A stretch of 64,000 nucleotides of DNA. Source: Pseudomonas viridiflava (GTDB lineage Bacteria > Pseudomonadota > Gammaproteobacteria > Pseudomonadales > Pseudomonadaceae). The translations under genes were made by a program, and so were the position numbers. The notes beneath the pieces are model-generated. The model was given only the letters and a program-made list of their open reading frames with translations. It was not told where the DNA came from and did no database searches. Shown here one piece after another: positions 51,414-60,610 of the stretch (position 1 is the stretch's first letter; each line of letters begins with the position of its first letter). Where the stretch lies: NCBI RefSeq assembly GCF_900591205.1, contig NZ_UUPU01000085.1:310001-374000 (forward strand), written 5' to 3'.

Positions 51414-54400
51414 ATGTTGTTAGATCAAACATCCTTTTCTGCTTCGTTCACGCGACTATTGGCCTCCGACGAGCCGACGCGTTATTCCCTCCATCGAGAG
51501 CGTCTGGTCGCGCTGAACCGTGAGATAACCGAACAGTTCAAGCAGCAACCCAGCTTTTATGGGTGGGTGCAGGGCGAGTTACTGCAGGCATTTCCTACGC
51601 TGGCTCCGAACGGCGACCCACGCAGGATTTTCATCCGCTCATCGACCACGCTGCCCCTGTTGCCCAATATCCTGGAGGCTGTGGTGCGGCGGATCGTCGA
51701 ACAGCAGCCTGCCAGTCATGCCACTCGCCACACGCGCTTCGAGCGGCCGACCTTGATGGGCGAGGCGATGCAGGAGGTCAGTGAGATTGCGGCTGCGCCG
51801 TTTGACCGCTTTCTCGATCAGATCGCCACTGAGCTGGACAGCCGTTACGCGACTTATTTGCAAGGATTCTGGGGGGCCTCGGTCAGCCTCGCGGACACCC
51901 GTACCCGCAAGCAGTGGCTGGTTCATCAACGGGCCGAGCAGATCCGCCTGGAAGCCGAGCTGCTCAAGGCGGATGGCCTGCTGAGTGATGGCGCCTATGT
52001 GCTGTTGACCAAGGTGTTGCGTTACCCCGATGCGCTGTCCCGGCGCAGGAGCCTCAGGGGCTATCGTCCTTGCGTGTACACCCTGGCGTTGGCCGGTGAA
52101 GGGGCTGCACCCGATCTGGCGTTGCATGGCGCGCTTGTGATGACCGCACGCGATCCGGAGCACACCCTGGTCTGGCCGGAGGGCCAGGAGCCCGCGCCGT
52201 CGGTGCGACCCTTGAGTTCCGAGGCCGATGTGGGAACGGTAGTGTTGTTTACCCCCACACACGGCTTGGAATACTTTGCTTCCCTGGCGATTCTGGACCA
52301 GGCGCTGCACCGACGGTTGAAGGTGGATGCCGAGTTTGCAGGGCTGCTGATGTTGATCGCGCAAAATGATCAAACCAGCGCAATGGGCAGGCACCAGCAG
52401 GCTAAAACTCAGGGCCAATTCCGTTACAGCGAATTGAACGCGTCGGCATTTGCCGCAAGCGTCGAGGCGCAATGCACGGGCTTGCGCAGGGGGTTCAGCG
52501 CTCAGGTCGAGTTTTACCGCTCCCATGGTGTGTCGAGCGGCATCGGGGACCTGCCCGCCAGCCTCGATCGAGCCACCGACCTGTCACGGGCGTTCGGGCT
52601 CGACAGCCTACTGCTGGCACGCGAACTCAAGCGGGTGACAAAGACTTTAAGTGACTTCTTGAAGCCGGCCAGCGCAGACGATCGCGCGGCCTGGATGCGT
52701 GCGGTCGAGCGCTACCGTCACGAACTCAATGAGGTCCATGAATGGACAGCCTTGCCCTCTCTCCAGCAGTTCGGCGATACCGCCTCATTGCTGGCCTACA
52801 GCAACGAGCAACTGCGCATCGCGTTGAGCGTGGAATACGGCCTGGAAGTGGACCCGGATCACATCGTGGTTTCTACCCAGGAGCCGCGCAAACCGATTGG
52901 CGTTTACGTGCCGGGCGCAGGGCCTCTGTTGCCGGAAGGGCGGCTCTATAGCACGCGCAAGCGCACCTTGACCGCACTCGCGCTGGAGAACGTCAGCGGT
53001 ATTGACCTTAATTTCGTGAACTATTCCCGCGTGACGGATGCGCGGGACCAGCCTTACTCAGCCCTGAGCCCTGCGCAGATCAAGGACCTGGTGCGCAGCG
53101 TCAACATAGGCGGGCGCTATCCGGAGTTCCTCAAGCAACGATTGCTGACCTCTCCCGAGGCCCTGGCGCAAAAAGCCAGCTACGCCAGGATCACCGCGAT
53201 GCAGATGCGCGTAGACGTGCTGGAGGCCAAGATCGCCGGCGACTTTTTGCCTGACCGTCTGGATCGTGGGTTTCATTGGGTGAATAGCGTGTTGAACCAT
53301 CCGCAGGACAGCAACGACAGGGCCCAGGTCGAAGGGCACAGGATTCTGGTCCGCGGCCTGCAGATCCGAGGCGTGCGCGTGCGCGGGGTGATGGTGTTCA
53401 GCACCGCATCGGAATCGGTCGGGTCGCTGGTCATCTACATGCCCGAAGCGCCTTCCGGCCGGCTCTTCTACGAGTTCAGGGACCGGGCGGAACTGGTTCA
53501 ACAACTGCTGGGCCACGGTGCGTGGCAGGACTACCTGGTAAACCGGGTTGGTTTGGAAGATCAGGCGCTGATCCGCCGAACGTTGAAGGGCAGAGTGACT
53601 GGCGAAGTGGTGCACCTGCCCCGCATCTCCGGGGACGTATTGATGGAGGCTTATGAGCTTGAGGCCAGCGCGGCGATCAATGCGGCAGCGCAACGCACCA
53701 CCAGCACCCATGAGACCAATATTGAGACGACCTTCACGCTAATTGAGGCGAGCCTGGATATCATCACACTGGTATTGCCGGTCAAGGTCACGATGGTGAT
53801 CGGTATGGCCAGGAGTCTGTTTTCCCTCGTGCGCGCCATTCAAGCCGCAGAGGCGCAGGAGCGTGAGCGTGCGGCGCAAGGTTTTGTGCGAGCGTTTGCT
53901 GAACTGGTCGGGGCCGTCATGGATGGCATGGTCGGTGGCGCACCAGCAGCTGGCGGGGTGATCAAAAGCCCGGGCTTGAGCAGCAAGATGGCCTTAAGCG
54001 AATCACCGTCGAGGCTCACGCCATTGCCGGGTTGGGAGCGATACGGGATTTTCAGCCAATTGCCGATGGAGGGCGCGAGCGCTCGGTATTTCCTGAGCCA
54101 GAAAGGGCGTTGGTATTCGATCAAGTTTGATCCGGATGCAGAGGTCTGGCGGCTCATTGATGCGCGCAAGCCATTTGCTTATCACTACGCGCCCCTGCGG
54201 TACGACGGGGTGGGGAACTGGGAGGTGGCTTCCCCGAGTAACGGACTCAAGGGGGGATATCCGCCTGAACAGACACTGATGAACACCTTCCCCTATGTCG
54301 GCCCAGGCGGCGCGAGGAGAATCCTCGATTCGTTCAGCTTTCCACAAGGCCGAGTCTTGGAGCTCGAACTGGAATTGGCCCGCGAGATGAGCGTGTGGCG

Positions 54401-55529
54401 GGATGTTCCTGTGCGGTTTCATTCCTACCTGAATCAGCCGCTGGATAATGTCCGGATGCGGATGGACGGTTACGAACCTCTCAGTTCATGGCCAGAGGTT
54501 GCCGGCCCCAGCCGCGCACCCGCACTGCCTCCAGTGCGCCTGCCGGCGCAACCCATTCGCCAACCGCTCTGGACCGAATGGGGCAGGGACGCTTCCGGCT
54601 TGCATATTGCGCTCCATCCTTCACGCGCTCATATCTTTATGGTCCATGACCTGGCGACCGGCCGCAGGGTCGATGCGATTGGGATTGGGCAACGCTATTA
54701 TCCGGTCTTGCCCAAGGGCGAAAACTGCCCTGATACGTTGGTTCATTTGTATGACCCAAACCACCCGCCGCTGGGTTTTACAAGCTTTTACGACCGGTTG
54801 CTGTTTGATTTCAGGCGCCAACCTCGAGTGGCCCATTATGACCAACCGACCGGCGTTTGGCAGGTGGATGAAACCCCGATGCTTTTCGGCGATGCAGGCC
54901 GGTTATTTGCCGGTGTGTTTCCCACGCTGTCGGTTATGTCGAGGCAACGGCTTGCCAGTGCGATGTACAGTCAGCTCAACCTGGGTGGGATGGTTACGTC
55001 AGGTGGGCTGAACACCTTCCTGAATCAAGTGAGCGCTTGGCGGTCGACCTTGAATCGTGGCCCGGACCCCTTGCAGTTTCTCTCGGCGTCGCCGAGGGAT
55101 CTTGCGGGAAACATCAGGGTGAGGGACGTTCGCGGCTCAGGTTTTTATCGTTTGATTTTTGATTTTCACTCATTCAGAGCATCTGGCCTGCAGATTTCCG
55201 ATTCAATGAGTACGGCTGGACTGCGATGGGCATTGGGCGAACTGGTGACCCGAATCGGCTACCAATTGATCGCGCACGCAGGGGCCGGGCCAGAGTTGCT
55301 CTTTAGATGGTCCGCAGATGGCGCTGTGTATTGCCTGCGCATTTACCCCAGGTTGGGGCCGGAATCGACGGTTTTACCGGCACTGAGTTCAGCGATAGAC
55401 CTCAATGTACTGGATGACGTGACCCGGGCTGTGGTGACCCGGAGCCAGGCGCGAGGGGATTTTGTAGTACTGGACGGGGGGCTTGTACCCAGGCAGCGCT
55501 ATCCGGCTATTTTCATACTTAAACCGTAA
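51414..55529 (+). CDS. Very large dermonecrotic-toxin-like (DUF6543) protein
   Basis: A 1371-aa protein I place, from general pattern, in the large Pseudomonas DUF6543/dermonecrotic-toxin N-domain group. Recognisable group features: FYRSHGVSSGIGDLP, DSNDRAQVEGHRILVRGLQI, and LVIYMPEAPSGRLFYEF around residues 620-690. A hydrophobic segment of about 35 residues (ITLVLPVKVTMVIGMARSLF) at 775-809 could insert in a membrane. The last 500 residues are soluble, rich in Arg/Trp/Tyr, and unassigned. No N-terminal signal peptide. It stands alone. Toxin activity is inference only. Confidence 0.65.
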   Translation: MLLDQTSFSASFTRLLASDEPTRYSLHRERLVALNREITEQFKQQPSFYGWVQGELLQAFPTLAPNGDPRRIFIRSSTTLPLLPNILEAVVRRIVEQQPASHATRHTRFERPTLMGEAMQEVSEIAAAPFDRFLDQIATELDSRYATYLQGFWGASVSLADTRTRKQWLVHQRAEQIRLEAELLKADGLLSDGAYVLLTKVLRYPDALSRRRSLRGYRPCVYTLALAGEGAAPDLALHGALVMTARDPEHTLVWPEGQEPAPSVRPLSSEADVGTVVLFTPTHGLEYFASLAILDQALHRRLKVDAEFAGLLMLIAQNDQTSAMGRHQQAKTQGQFRYSELNASAFAASVEAQCTGLRRGFSAQVEFYRSHGVSSGIGDLPASLDRATDLSRAFGLDSLLLARELKRVTKTLSDFLKPASADDRAAWMRAVERYRHELNEVHEWTALPSLQQFGDTASLLAYSNEQLRIALSVEYGLEVDPDHIVVSTQEPRKPIGVYVPGAGPLLPEGRLYSTRKRTLTALALENVSGIDLNFVNYSRVTDARDQPYSALSPAQIKDLVRSVNIGGRYPEFLKQRLLTSPEALAQKASYARITAMQMRVDVLEAKIAGDFLPDRLDRGFHWVNSVLNHPQDSNDRAQVEGHRILVRGLQIRGVRVRGVMVFSTASESVGSLVIYMPEAPSGRLFYEFRDRAELVQQLLGHGAWQDYLVNRVGLEDQALIRRTLKGRVTGEVVHLPRISGDVLMEAYELEASAAINAAAQRTTSTHETNIETTFTLIEASLDIITLVLPVKVTMVIGMARSLFSLVRAIQAAEAQERERAAQGFVRAFAELVGAVMDGMVGGAPAAGGVIKSPGLSSKMALSESPSRLTPLPGWERYGIFSQLPMEGASARYFLSQKGRWYSIKFDPDAEVWRLIDARKPFAYHYAPLRYDGVGNWEVASPSNGLKGGYPPEQTLMNTFPYVGPGGARRILDSFSFPQGRVLELELELAREMSVWRDVPVRFHSYLNQPLDNVRMRMDGYEPLSSWPEVAGPSRAPALPPVRLPAQPIRQPLWTEWGRDASGLHIALHPSRAHIFMVHDLATGRRVDAIGIGQRYYPVLPKGENCPDTLVHLYDPNHPPLGFTSFYDRLLFDFRRQPRVAHYDQPTGVWQVDETPMLFGDAGRLFAGVFPTLSVMSRQRLASAMYSQLNLGGMVTSGGLNTFLNQVSAWRSTLNRGPDPLQFLSASPRDLAGNIRVRDVRGSGFYRLIFDFHSFRASGLQISDSMSTAGLRWALGELVTRIGYQLIAHAGAGPELLFRWSADGAVYCLRIYPRLGPESTVLPALSSAIDLNVLDDVTRAVVTRSQARGDFVVLDGGLVPRQRYPAIFILKP

Positions 55530-55547
55530 GTAGCGGCCTGCCGATGC

Positions 55548-55583
55548 AGGTGCCGGGCGCTTGATAGCGCCGGGCACCTTGTT
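55548..55583. terminator. Hairpin between convergent genes
   Basis: AGGTGCCGGGCGCT-TGAT-AGCGCCGGGCACCTT, with one mispaired position, sits between the DUF6543 gene and the imelysin gene stops and could terminate both. Confidence 0.7.
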
Positions 55584-55586
55584 TGA

Positions 55587-56930
55587 TCAGAACTCGTGAT
55601 CGGCGTTATCCGGGTTCAGGTCGCTGATGCCCAGTTTGCCGGCAGCGGCTTCGATCGAACCGGTCTGCTTGACCAACGACGCGATGGCGTCACGTACGAT
55701 CTGGTTGCCTGCATCGTTACCTGCGGCGATCAGTTGGTCGTAGTGTTCACCCTTGTTGGCGTGATCAACCATGACCTGGATCTTCGCTTCGGTCGCAGCC
55801 AGGTCAGCCTTCAGCGCGGTGTCGGCAGCCGGATCAGCCTTGGCCACCAGCGACGACAGGCTGGCGCCGGTCATTTTGGTGCCATCAACTCGGGTGTACT
55901 CGCCCAGGTAGACGTTGCGGATGCCCTTGGCGTCGTAGAAATGCGAGTTATGGGTGTTGTCGCTGAAGCAGTCCTGCTCGTCTTCCGGCGAGTTGGCTTC
56001 CAGGGACACTTTCATGCGCTCACCGGCCAGCTCGCCCAGGGACAGGCTGCCCATGCCGAACAACATTTTGCGCAGGCCGTCGGTGGCAGGTTCTGCTTCC
56101 AGGGTGGCGCGATAGTTGTCTTCGACGTTGGGCTTCCAGTTGCCGACCATTTCCTGCAGGTCGCTGACCAGCAGTTGGGTCACGGCGCTCAGGTAGGCGC
56201 GACGACGCTCGTTGTGGCCGCCGGTGGCACCGTCGCCGGTCAGGTAGTCCGACGCAGGGCGGTTGCCGGCGCCTGGGCCGGTGCCGTTGAGGTCCTGGCC
56301 CCAGAGCAGGAATTCGATGGCGTGGTAGCCCGTGGCGACGTTGGCCTCGGAACCGCCCAGCTCATTGAGGCTGGCGAGTTTTTCCGGCGTGATGTCTTTT
56401 ACGTCAACCTTGTCTTCGCCGACCTGGATCTCATTGTTGGCGATGATGTTGGCGGTGGCGCCAGGGTTACCCAGGGCGTGCTCGTAGGATTTGTCGACAT
56501 AGTCGATCAGGCCCTCGTCCAGCGGCCATGCGTTCACCTGGCCTTCCCAGTCATCAATGATGGTGTTGCCGAAACGGAACACTTCACTTTGCAGGTACGG
56601 CACGCGGGCGGCGATCCAGGCCGTACGCGCCGCTTTCAGCGTGTCGTCGTTCGGCTTGGCGAGGAATGCGTCGATGGCGGTCTGCAGGGTTTTTGCGGTG
56701 GACTCGGCGTCGCTGTACACCGCGAACACCATGTCTGCGTAGTGCGCGACTACGGCCTTGGCGGCCGCTTCGTCGACCTGACCGGCAGGGGTGGCAGCCG
56801 CTGGTGCGGTAGTGCTGGCGGCCGGGGTCGGCGCCTGAGGCGCGGCGGCCTTGTCTTTACCTTCGCCGCAACCGGCGAGAGAAATGGCAATGGCCAGCAG
56901 ACTGGCGGTGGCCAGGGGCATACGAATCAT
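55587..56930 (-). CDS. Imelysin family lipoprotein (IcmP-like)
   Basis: A 447-aa periplasm-facing lipoprotein. Lipobox AISLAGC-GEG puts the lipidated Cys at about residue 21; an Ala/Pro-rich linker follows. The imelysin/M75 signature GYHAIEFLLWGQDLNG (GxHxxE) is near residue 200. Such proteins bind iron or haem-derived ligands; the P. aeruginosa homologue IcmP, in the same neighbourhood as bifA and sodB, was described as a peptidase. ATG at 56930 is chosen because AGGA lies 8 nt ahead. Confidence 0.88.
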   Translation of the reverse strand: MIRMPLATASLLAIAISLAGCGEGKDKAAAPQAPTPAASTTAPAAATPAGQVDEAAAKAVVAHYADMVFAVYSDAESTAKTLQTAIDAFLAKPNDDTLKAARTAWIAARVPYLQSEVFRFGNTIIDDWEGQVNAWPLDEGLIDYVDKSYEHALGNPGATANIIANNEIQVGEDKVDVKDITPEKLASLNELGGSEANVATGYHAIEFLLWGQDLNGTGPGAGNRPASDYLTGDGATGGHNERRRAYLSAVTQLLVSDLQEMVGNWKPNVEDNYRATLEAEPATDGLRKMLFGMGSLSLGELAGERMKVSLEANSPEDEQDCFSDNTHNSHFYDAKGIRNVYLGEYTRVDGTKMTGASLSSLVAKADPAADTALKADLAATEAKIQVMVDHANKGEHYDQLIAAGNDAGNQIVRDAIASLVKQTGSIEAAAGKLGISDLNPDNADHEF

Positions 56931-56990
56931 GGCGAACATCCTGCTTCGGTTGTTGATGGGGCGCGCGGGGGAGCGCAAAACTGCGACATA

Positions 56991-57007
56991 ATGCGAAAGA
57001 TTTGCAT
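56991..57007. promoter_or_regulatory. Semi-palindrome upstream of the imelysin gene
   Basis: ATGCGAAAGATTTGCAT lies about 60 bp before the start, in the promoter zone, and is palindromic except at its centre. It is not a close match to the classical Fur 19-mer. Confidence 0.35.
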
Positions 57008-57049
57008 TTTGTGTAAAGGTTTATACGGGGAAATATTCAGTATTGTTTC

Positions 57050-57153
57050 TGTGGCGAGCGGGCTTGCTCGCGTTGGGGCGCGAAGCGGCCCCTTTTTAGA
57101 CACCGAGTAGGGGGCTGCTGCGCAGCCCAACGCGGGCAAGCCCGCTCGCCACA
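57050..57153. repeat. REP pair (GCGAGCGGGC subtype)
   Basis: TGTGGCGAGCGGGCTTGCTC and its complement with an inner hairpin, between bifA and the imelysin gene; the only pair of this subtype in the window. Confidence 0.88.
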
Positions 57154-57198
57154 ATCAGCCTGCTCACTACAACAAGCTTGATCGCCACAGCACGCTTG

Positions 57199-59250
57199 TC
57201 AGAGGATCGCCGCGTTATTGCGCTCGGATTGCTTCAGATAAGCCGCCAACTCCCGTGCCGGCAGGGGTTTGCTGTAGTGGTAACCCTGACCTTCATGGCA
57301 ACCCTCGGAGATGATGTAAGCCTCTTGTTCGGCGGTTTCCACCCCTTCGGCGATGACCTGCATGCCGAGGCTTTTGCCCAGTTGGATAATGGCCCTCACG
57401 ATGGTCGCATCGTCGTCATCGTCCAGCAGGTCCTGGACGAAACTCTTGTCGATCTTGATCTTGTCCAAAGGCAGGCTTTTCAGGTAGCTCAGGGATGAAT
57501 AACCGGTGCCGAAGTCATCAATTGCAATCAATGCACCGGAACGGCGCAGGCTCAGCAGGTGCTGGGCGGCGGTGCTGATGTCTTCCATCAGGCCGGTTTC
57601 GGTGACTTCCAGCTCCAGGCTGCGCGGCGGCAGTCGGTAGATCTGCATCAGGTTGTTGACCACTCGCGGCAGCTCGGTGTGGTGCAACTGCACGGTCGAC
57701 AGGTTGACCGCCATGCGCAGGTCGGTGAACCCCTGGTCATGCCATTCGCGCAATTGTCGGCAAGCCTGGTCCAGTACCCATTCGCCAATCGGAATAATGG
57801 TGCCGTTCTGTTCGGCCAGCGGGATAAACAGGTCCGGCGGCACCAGGCCATGTTCCGGGTGCTGCCAGCGGATCAGCGCCTCCACGCCGACCACGCGGTT
57901 GTCGCGATAACTGATCTGCGGCTGGTACACCAGGTGGAACTGGTTGCGACTGAGGGCCTCGCGCAGGTCTTTTTCCAGCTCGCGGCGGCGGCGCATTTCA
58001 CTGTCGACGCTGGCGATATAGAACTGATAGCGGTTGCGCGAACGGCTCTTGGCCAGGGTCATGGTCTGTTCGGCTTTTTGCAGCAGCTTCTCGGTGCTGT
58101 CGCCATCTTCCGGGAACAAGGTGATGCCGATGGTGGCACGCAGGCGGATTTCCTCGTGGTCGAGGGCGAATTCCGCCTCCAGGTCATCCAGGATGCTTTG
58201 CGCCAGCTCGGCCGCTTCATAGGGCTGGTCGATATCGGCCTGCACCAGGGCGAATTGGTCGCCACCCAGGCGGGCCAGAGCGCCGAGGCGGCCGCTGTGG
58301 GCTCGCAGGCGATCGGCCAGGGCCAGCAGCAATTTGTCGCCGGCCTGGTAAGTGAACTGCTCGTTGACGCTTTTGAAATCATCCAGCCCTACACACAACA
58401 CGGCCACGCGCCGTTGGCGGCGGCCGGCGTCGATCAGGATCTTGTCCAACTGCTCTTGCAGTTTCTGGCGGTTCGGCAGGCCGGTCAGGAAGTCGTACTG
58501 GGCCATGCGCAGCAGGCTGCTTTCGGCTTCGTGGCGCAGGTGGGTATTGCGTTCGATGGATTCGAGCAACTGGTTGGCGGTGTTGATCCACAGCCCCAGC
58601 TCGTTGCGTTCATGGCCCTTGAGCTGCGGGATCTTGTGTTCGCTGGGCCGGTCGGGGTTGATCGAGGTCAAGTGCTCAATAATGCGCGACAGCGGTTTGG
58701 TCAGTAGCCAGTGGTAGACCAGGTACAGCACCAGGCCCAAGGCCAGGGCGCGTAATACCCCGGAAATGAAGATGATCACCGAATTGACGATAAACCCCTG
58801 GCCATAGGTGGCCGTGTCGAGGGTGATGCTCAGGTCGCCGTAATACTCGCTGTACGGGCCCTTGCCGACCAGGGGCGTGGTAAAAGTGCGTTCCTGGCCC
58901 AGAATCAGGTCGGTCAGCCAGCGGCTGGGGGCTTGCTGCAAGGCGCGGCTTTTTTCCGCCAGCATGGTTTCGTTGGGATGGCCGATGGACGCCATGCGCA
59001 CCGCATCGTCCTGGAACAGGCCCTCAATGACTTGCATGCCCATCTCGCGGTCCAGGCTGTAGACGGCCTGGGTCGAGGGGTCGCGAAACATGTCGAGAAT
59101 GCGCTGGGCATCACCGGCCACGGCCTGGCGCGTCTTGTAGGCATCGAAGACGATCTGCGCCACGCTCAGCGCAACGCCCACGATCAACGCCGAGAGCAGC
59201 ACAACCCGCAGCAACTTCACCGACAAGCTGTTCTTGAGTTCCAGCTTCAA
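57199..59250 (-). CDS. bifA: c-di-GMP phosphodiesterase BifA (degenerate GGDEF + EAL)
   Basis: Inner-membrane protein of 683 aa that lowers c-di-GMP, affecting biofilm and motility. Two membrane helices (about 13-35 and 155-178) bound a periplasmic domain; then a GGDEF domain with GGDQF (about residue 327), which should not synthesise c-di-GMP, and an intact EAL domain (VEALIRWQHP near 456; DDFGTGYSSLSYL near 573; EGVET). GGDQF plus adjacency to sodB match P. aeruginosa bifA. Confidence 0.9.
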   Translation of the reverse strand: MKLELKNSLSVKLLRVVLLSALIVGVALSVAQIVFDAYKTRQAVAGDAQRILDMFRDPSTQAVYSLDREMGMQVIEGLFQDDAVRMASIGHPNETMLAEKSRALQQAPSRWLTDLILGQERTFTTPLVGKGPYSEYYGDLSITLDTATYGQGFIVNSVIIFISGVLRALALGLVLYLVYHWLLTKPLSRIIEHLTSINPDRPSEHKIPQLKGHERNELGLWINTANQLLESIERNTHLRHEAESSLLRMAQYDFLTGLPNRQKLQEQLDKILIDAGRRQRRVAVLCVGLDDFKSVNEQFTYQAGDKLLLALADRLRAHSGRLGALARLGGDQFALVQADIDQPYEAAELAQSILDDLEAEFALDHEEIRLRATIGITLFPEDGDSTEKLLQKAEQTMTLAKSRSRNRYQFYIASVDSEMRRRRELEKDLREALSRNQFHLVYQPQISYRDNRVVGVEALIRWQHPEHGLVPPDLFIPLAEQNGTIIPIGEWVLDQACRQLREWHDQGFTDLRMAVNLSTVQLHHTELPRVVNNLMQIYRLPPRSLELEVTETGLMEDISTAAQHLLSLRRSGALIAIDDFGTGYSSLSYLKSLPLDKIKIDKSFVQDLLDDDDDATIVRAIIQLGKSLGMQVIAEGVETAEQEAYIISEGCHEGQGYHYSKPLPARELAAYLKQSERNNAAIL

Positions 59251-59469
59251 AGGGTCATTCCTTGTTCCATGCGGGTAGCCTCAATATGCCATGAGTATTG
59301 GCAATCTGGTGATGGCAGTCAAAGGAACATTAGGGCATCGGCTGGTTTGGCGGGGAACTTGAGGGGGCGGGTGGGGCGGGCGAGGCGAGGCGGATAGGTA
59401 TCCGCCTGCCTTGGGATCACTCAGCGACTACACAGAGTGCATCGTACGTTATGCACGGCGAAGTCTGGA

Positions 59470-59688
59470 TCAGAAGGGGATGTTGTTATTGTTGTTTTTC
59501 GTGTCGTTGTTTACTGCGATGTTTATAGGGCCCTGCGCGCTGTGGGTGTCCTCGCTGGCGATCTTGTCTTTTTGATGGCCCTCATCGCCTTTTTTAGAGA
59601 TCGCCTTGAGTAGTTCGCCCCCGAGCTTCATGGCTTCGGTGATCAAAGGGAGTACTGATGATGCTACGCCGGCTATGCCTGGAATCAT
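59470..59688 (-). CDS. 72-aa orphan protein with Asn-rich tail
   Basis: ATG at 59688 preceded by GGAGATTTTACA. N-terminus MIPGIAGVASSVLPLITEAM is hydrophobic or amphipathic with Gly; the middle is Lys-rich (LKAISKKGDEGHQKDK); the tail is NNDTKNNNNNIPF. Lower GC than its neighbours. I do not recognise the family. It lies between bifA and sodB, which are directly adjacent in P. aeruginosa, so it is probably an insertion. Confidence 0.6.
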   Translation of the reverse strand: MIPGIAGVASSVLPLITEAMKLGGELLKAISKKGDEGHQKDKIASEDTHSAQGPINIAVNNDTKNNNNNIPF

Positions 59689-59790
59689 TGTAAAATCTCC
59701 GACAGGTAAGAGAGGTGAATTCCTCACGCTGACTGGGTGGCAAATTCACCTCACTGAGTTCCGGCAGCAGCCAACTAATTCATGGTCCAC

Positions 59791-59819
59791 AAAAAAGCCC
59801 GGCAATTGCCGGGCTCTTT
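59791..59819 (-). terminator. Terminator after sodB
   Basis: AAAAAAGCCCGGCAATTGCCGGGCTCTTT, 17 bp past the sodB stop on the minus strand. Confidence 0.92.
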
Positions 59820-59835
59820 CTACTGCAAGCGGTGC

Positions 59836-60432
59836 TTAGGCAGTGAAGGTTTTGCCTTCGAACTGCTCAGCCACGAACTTCCAGTTGACCAGGTTCCAGA
59901 ACGCTTCCACATACTTTGGACGCACGTTGCGGTAGTCGATGTAGTAAGCGTGTTCCCATACGTCGCAGGTCAGCAGCGGGGTGTCGCCGCTGGTCAGCGG
60001 GTTGCCGGCGCCGATGGTGCTGGCCAGGGCCAGGGAACCGTCAGCCTTTTTCACCAGCCAGCCCCAACCGGAACCGAAGGTGCCGACGGAAGTCTTGGTG
60101 AACTCTTCCTTGAACTTGTCGAACGAACCGAACGCAGCGTTGATGGCCTCAGCCAGTGCGCCGGTAGGTTGACCGCCGGCGTTTGGCGCCAGGCAGTTCC
60201 AGTAGAAAGTGTGGTTCCAGACCTGAGCGGCGTTGTTGAAGATGCCGCCCGAAGAAGACTTGACGATCTCTTCCAGGGTCTTGCCTTCGAACTCGGTGCC
60301 AGGCACCAGGTTGTTCAGGTTCACGACATAGGTGTTGTGGTGCTTGTCGTGGTGGAATTCCAAGGTTTCCTTGGAAATGTGCGGCTGCAGGGCATCGTGT
60401 GCGTAGGGCAGCGGCGGCAATTCGAAAGCCAT
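59836..60432 (-). CDS. sodB: Superoxide dismutase [Fe]
   Basis: Cytoplasmic 198-aa Fe-type SOD. Metal ligands are in FHHDKHHNTYV, the central WNHTFYW, and the C-terminal DVWEHAYYIDYRN. The Fe rather than Mn type is supported by AQVWNHTFYWNCL and GWGWLVKKAD. Start MAFELPPLPYAHDAL with GGAG; 16 further codons upstream are open but unsupported. Confidence 0.96.
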   Translation of the reverse strand: MAFELPPLPYAHDALQPHISKETLEFHHDKHHNTYVVNLNNLVPGTEFEGKTLEEIVKSSSGGIFNNAAQVWNHTFYWNCLAPNAGGQPTGALAEAINAAFGSFDKFKEEFTKTSVGTFGSGWGWLVKKADGSLALASTIGAGNPLTSGDTPLLTCDVWEHAYYIDYRNVRPKYVEAFWNLVNWKFVAEQFEGKTFTA

Positions 60433-60610
60433 GATGATTCTCCTAATCAGGTCAGTTGCGGTGAGCGCAAGGCCGATCACGGGCGGCCAAACAAGCGCCG
60501 GGGAGTTTGTACTCTTTGCGGCGCAGGGTCCGGATCATAGCACCGGGGGTGCGGCAAAACCACGCAACAACTGTGTGGGATAGAGGTTCCAGAGCGTTTT
60601 GGAATATTCG

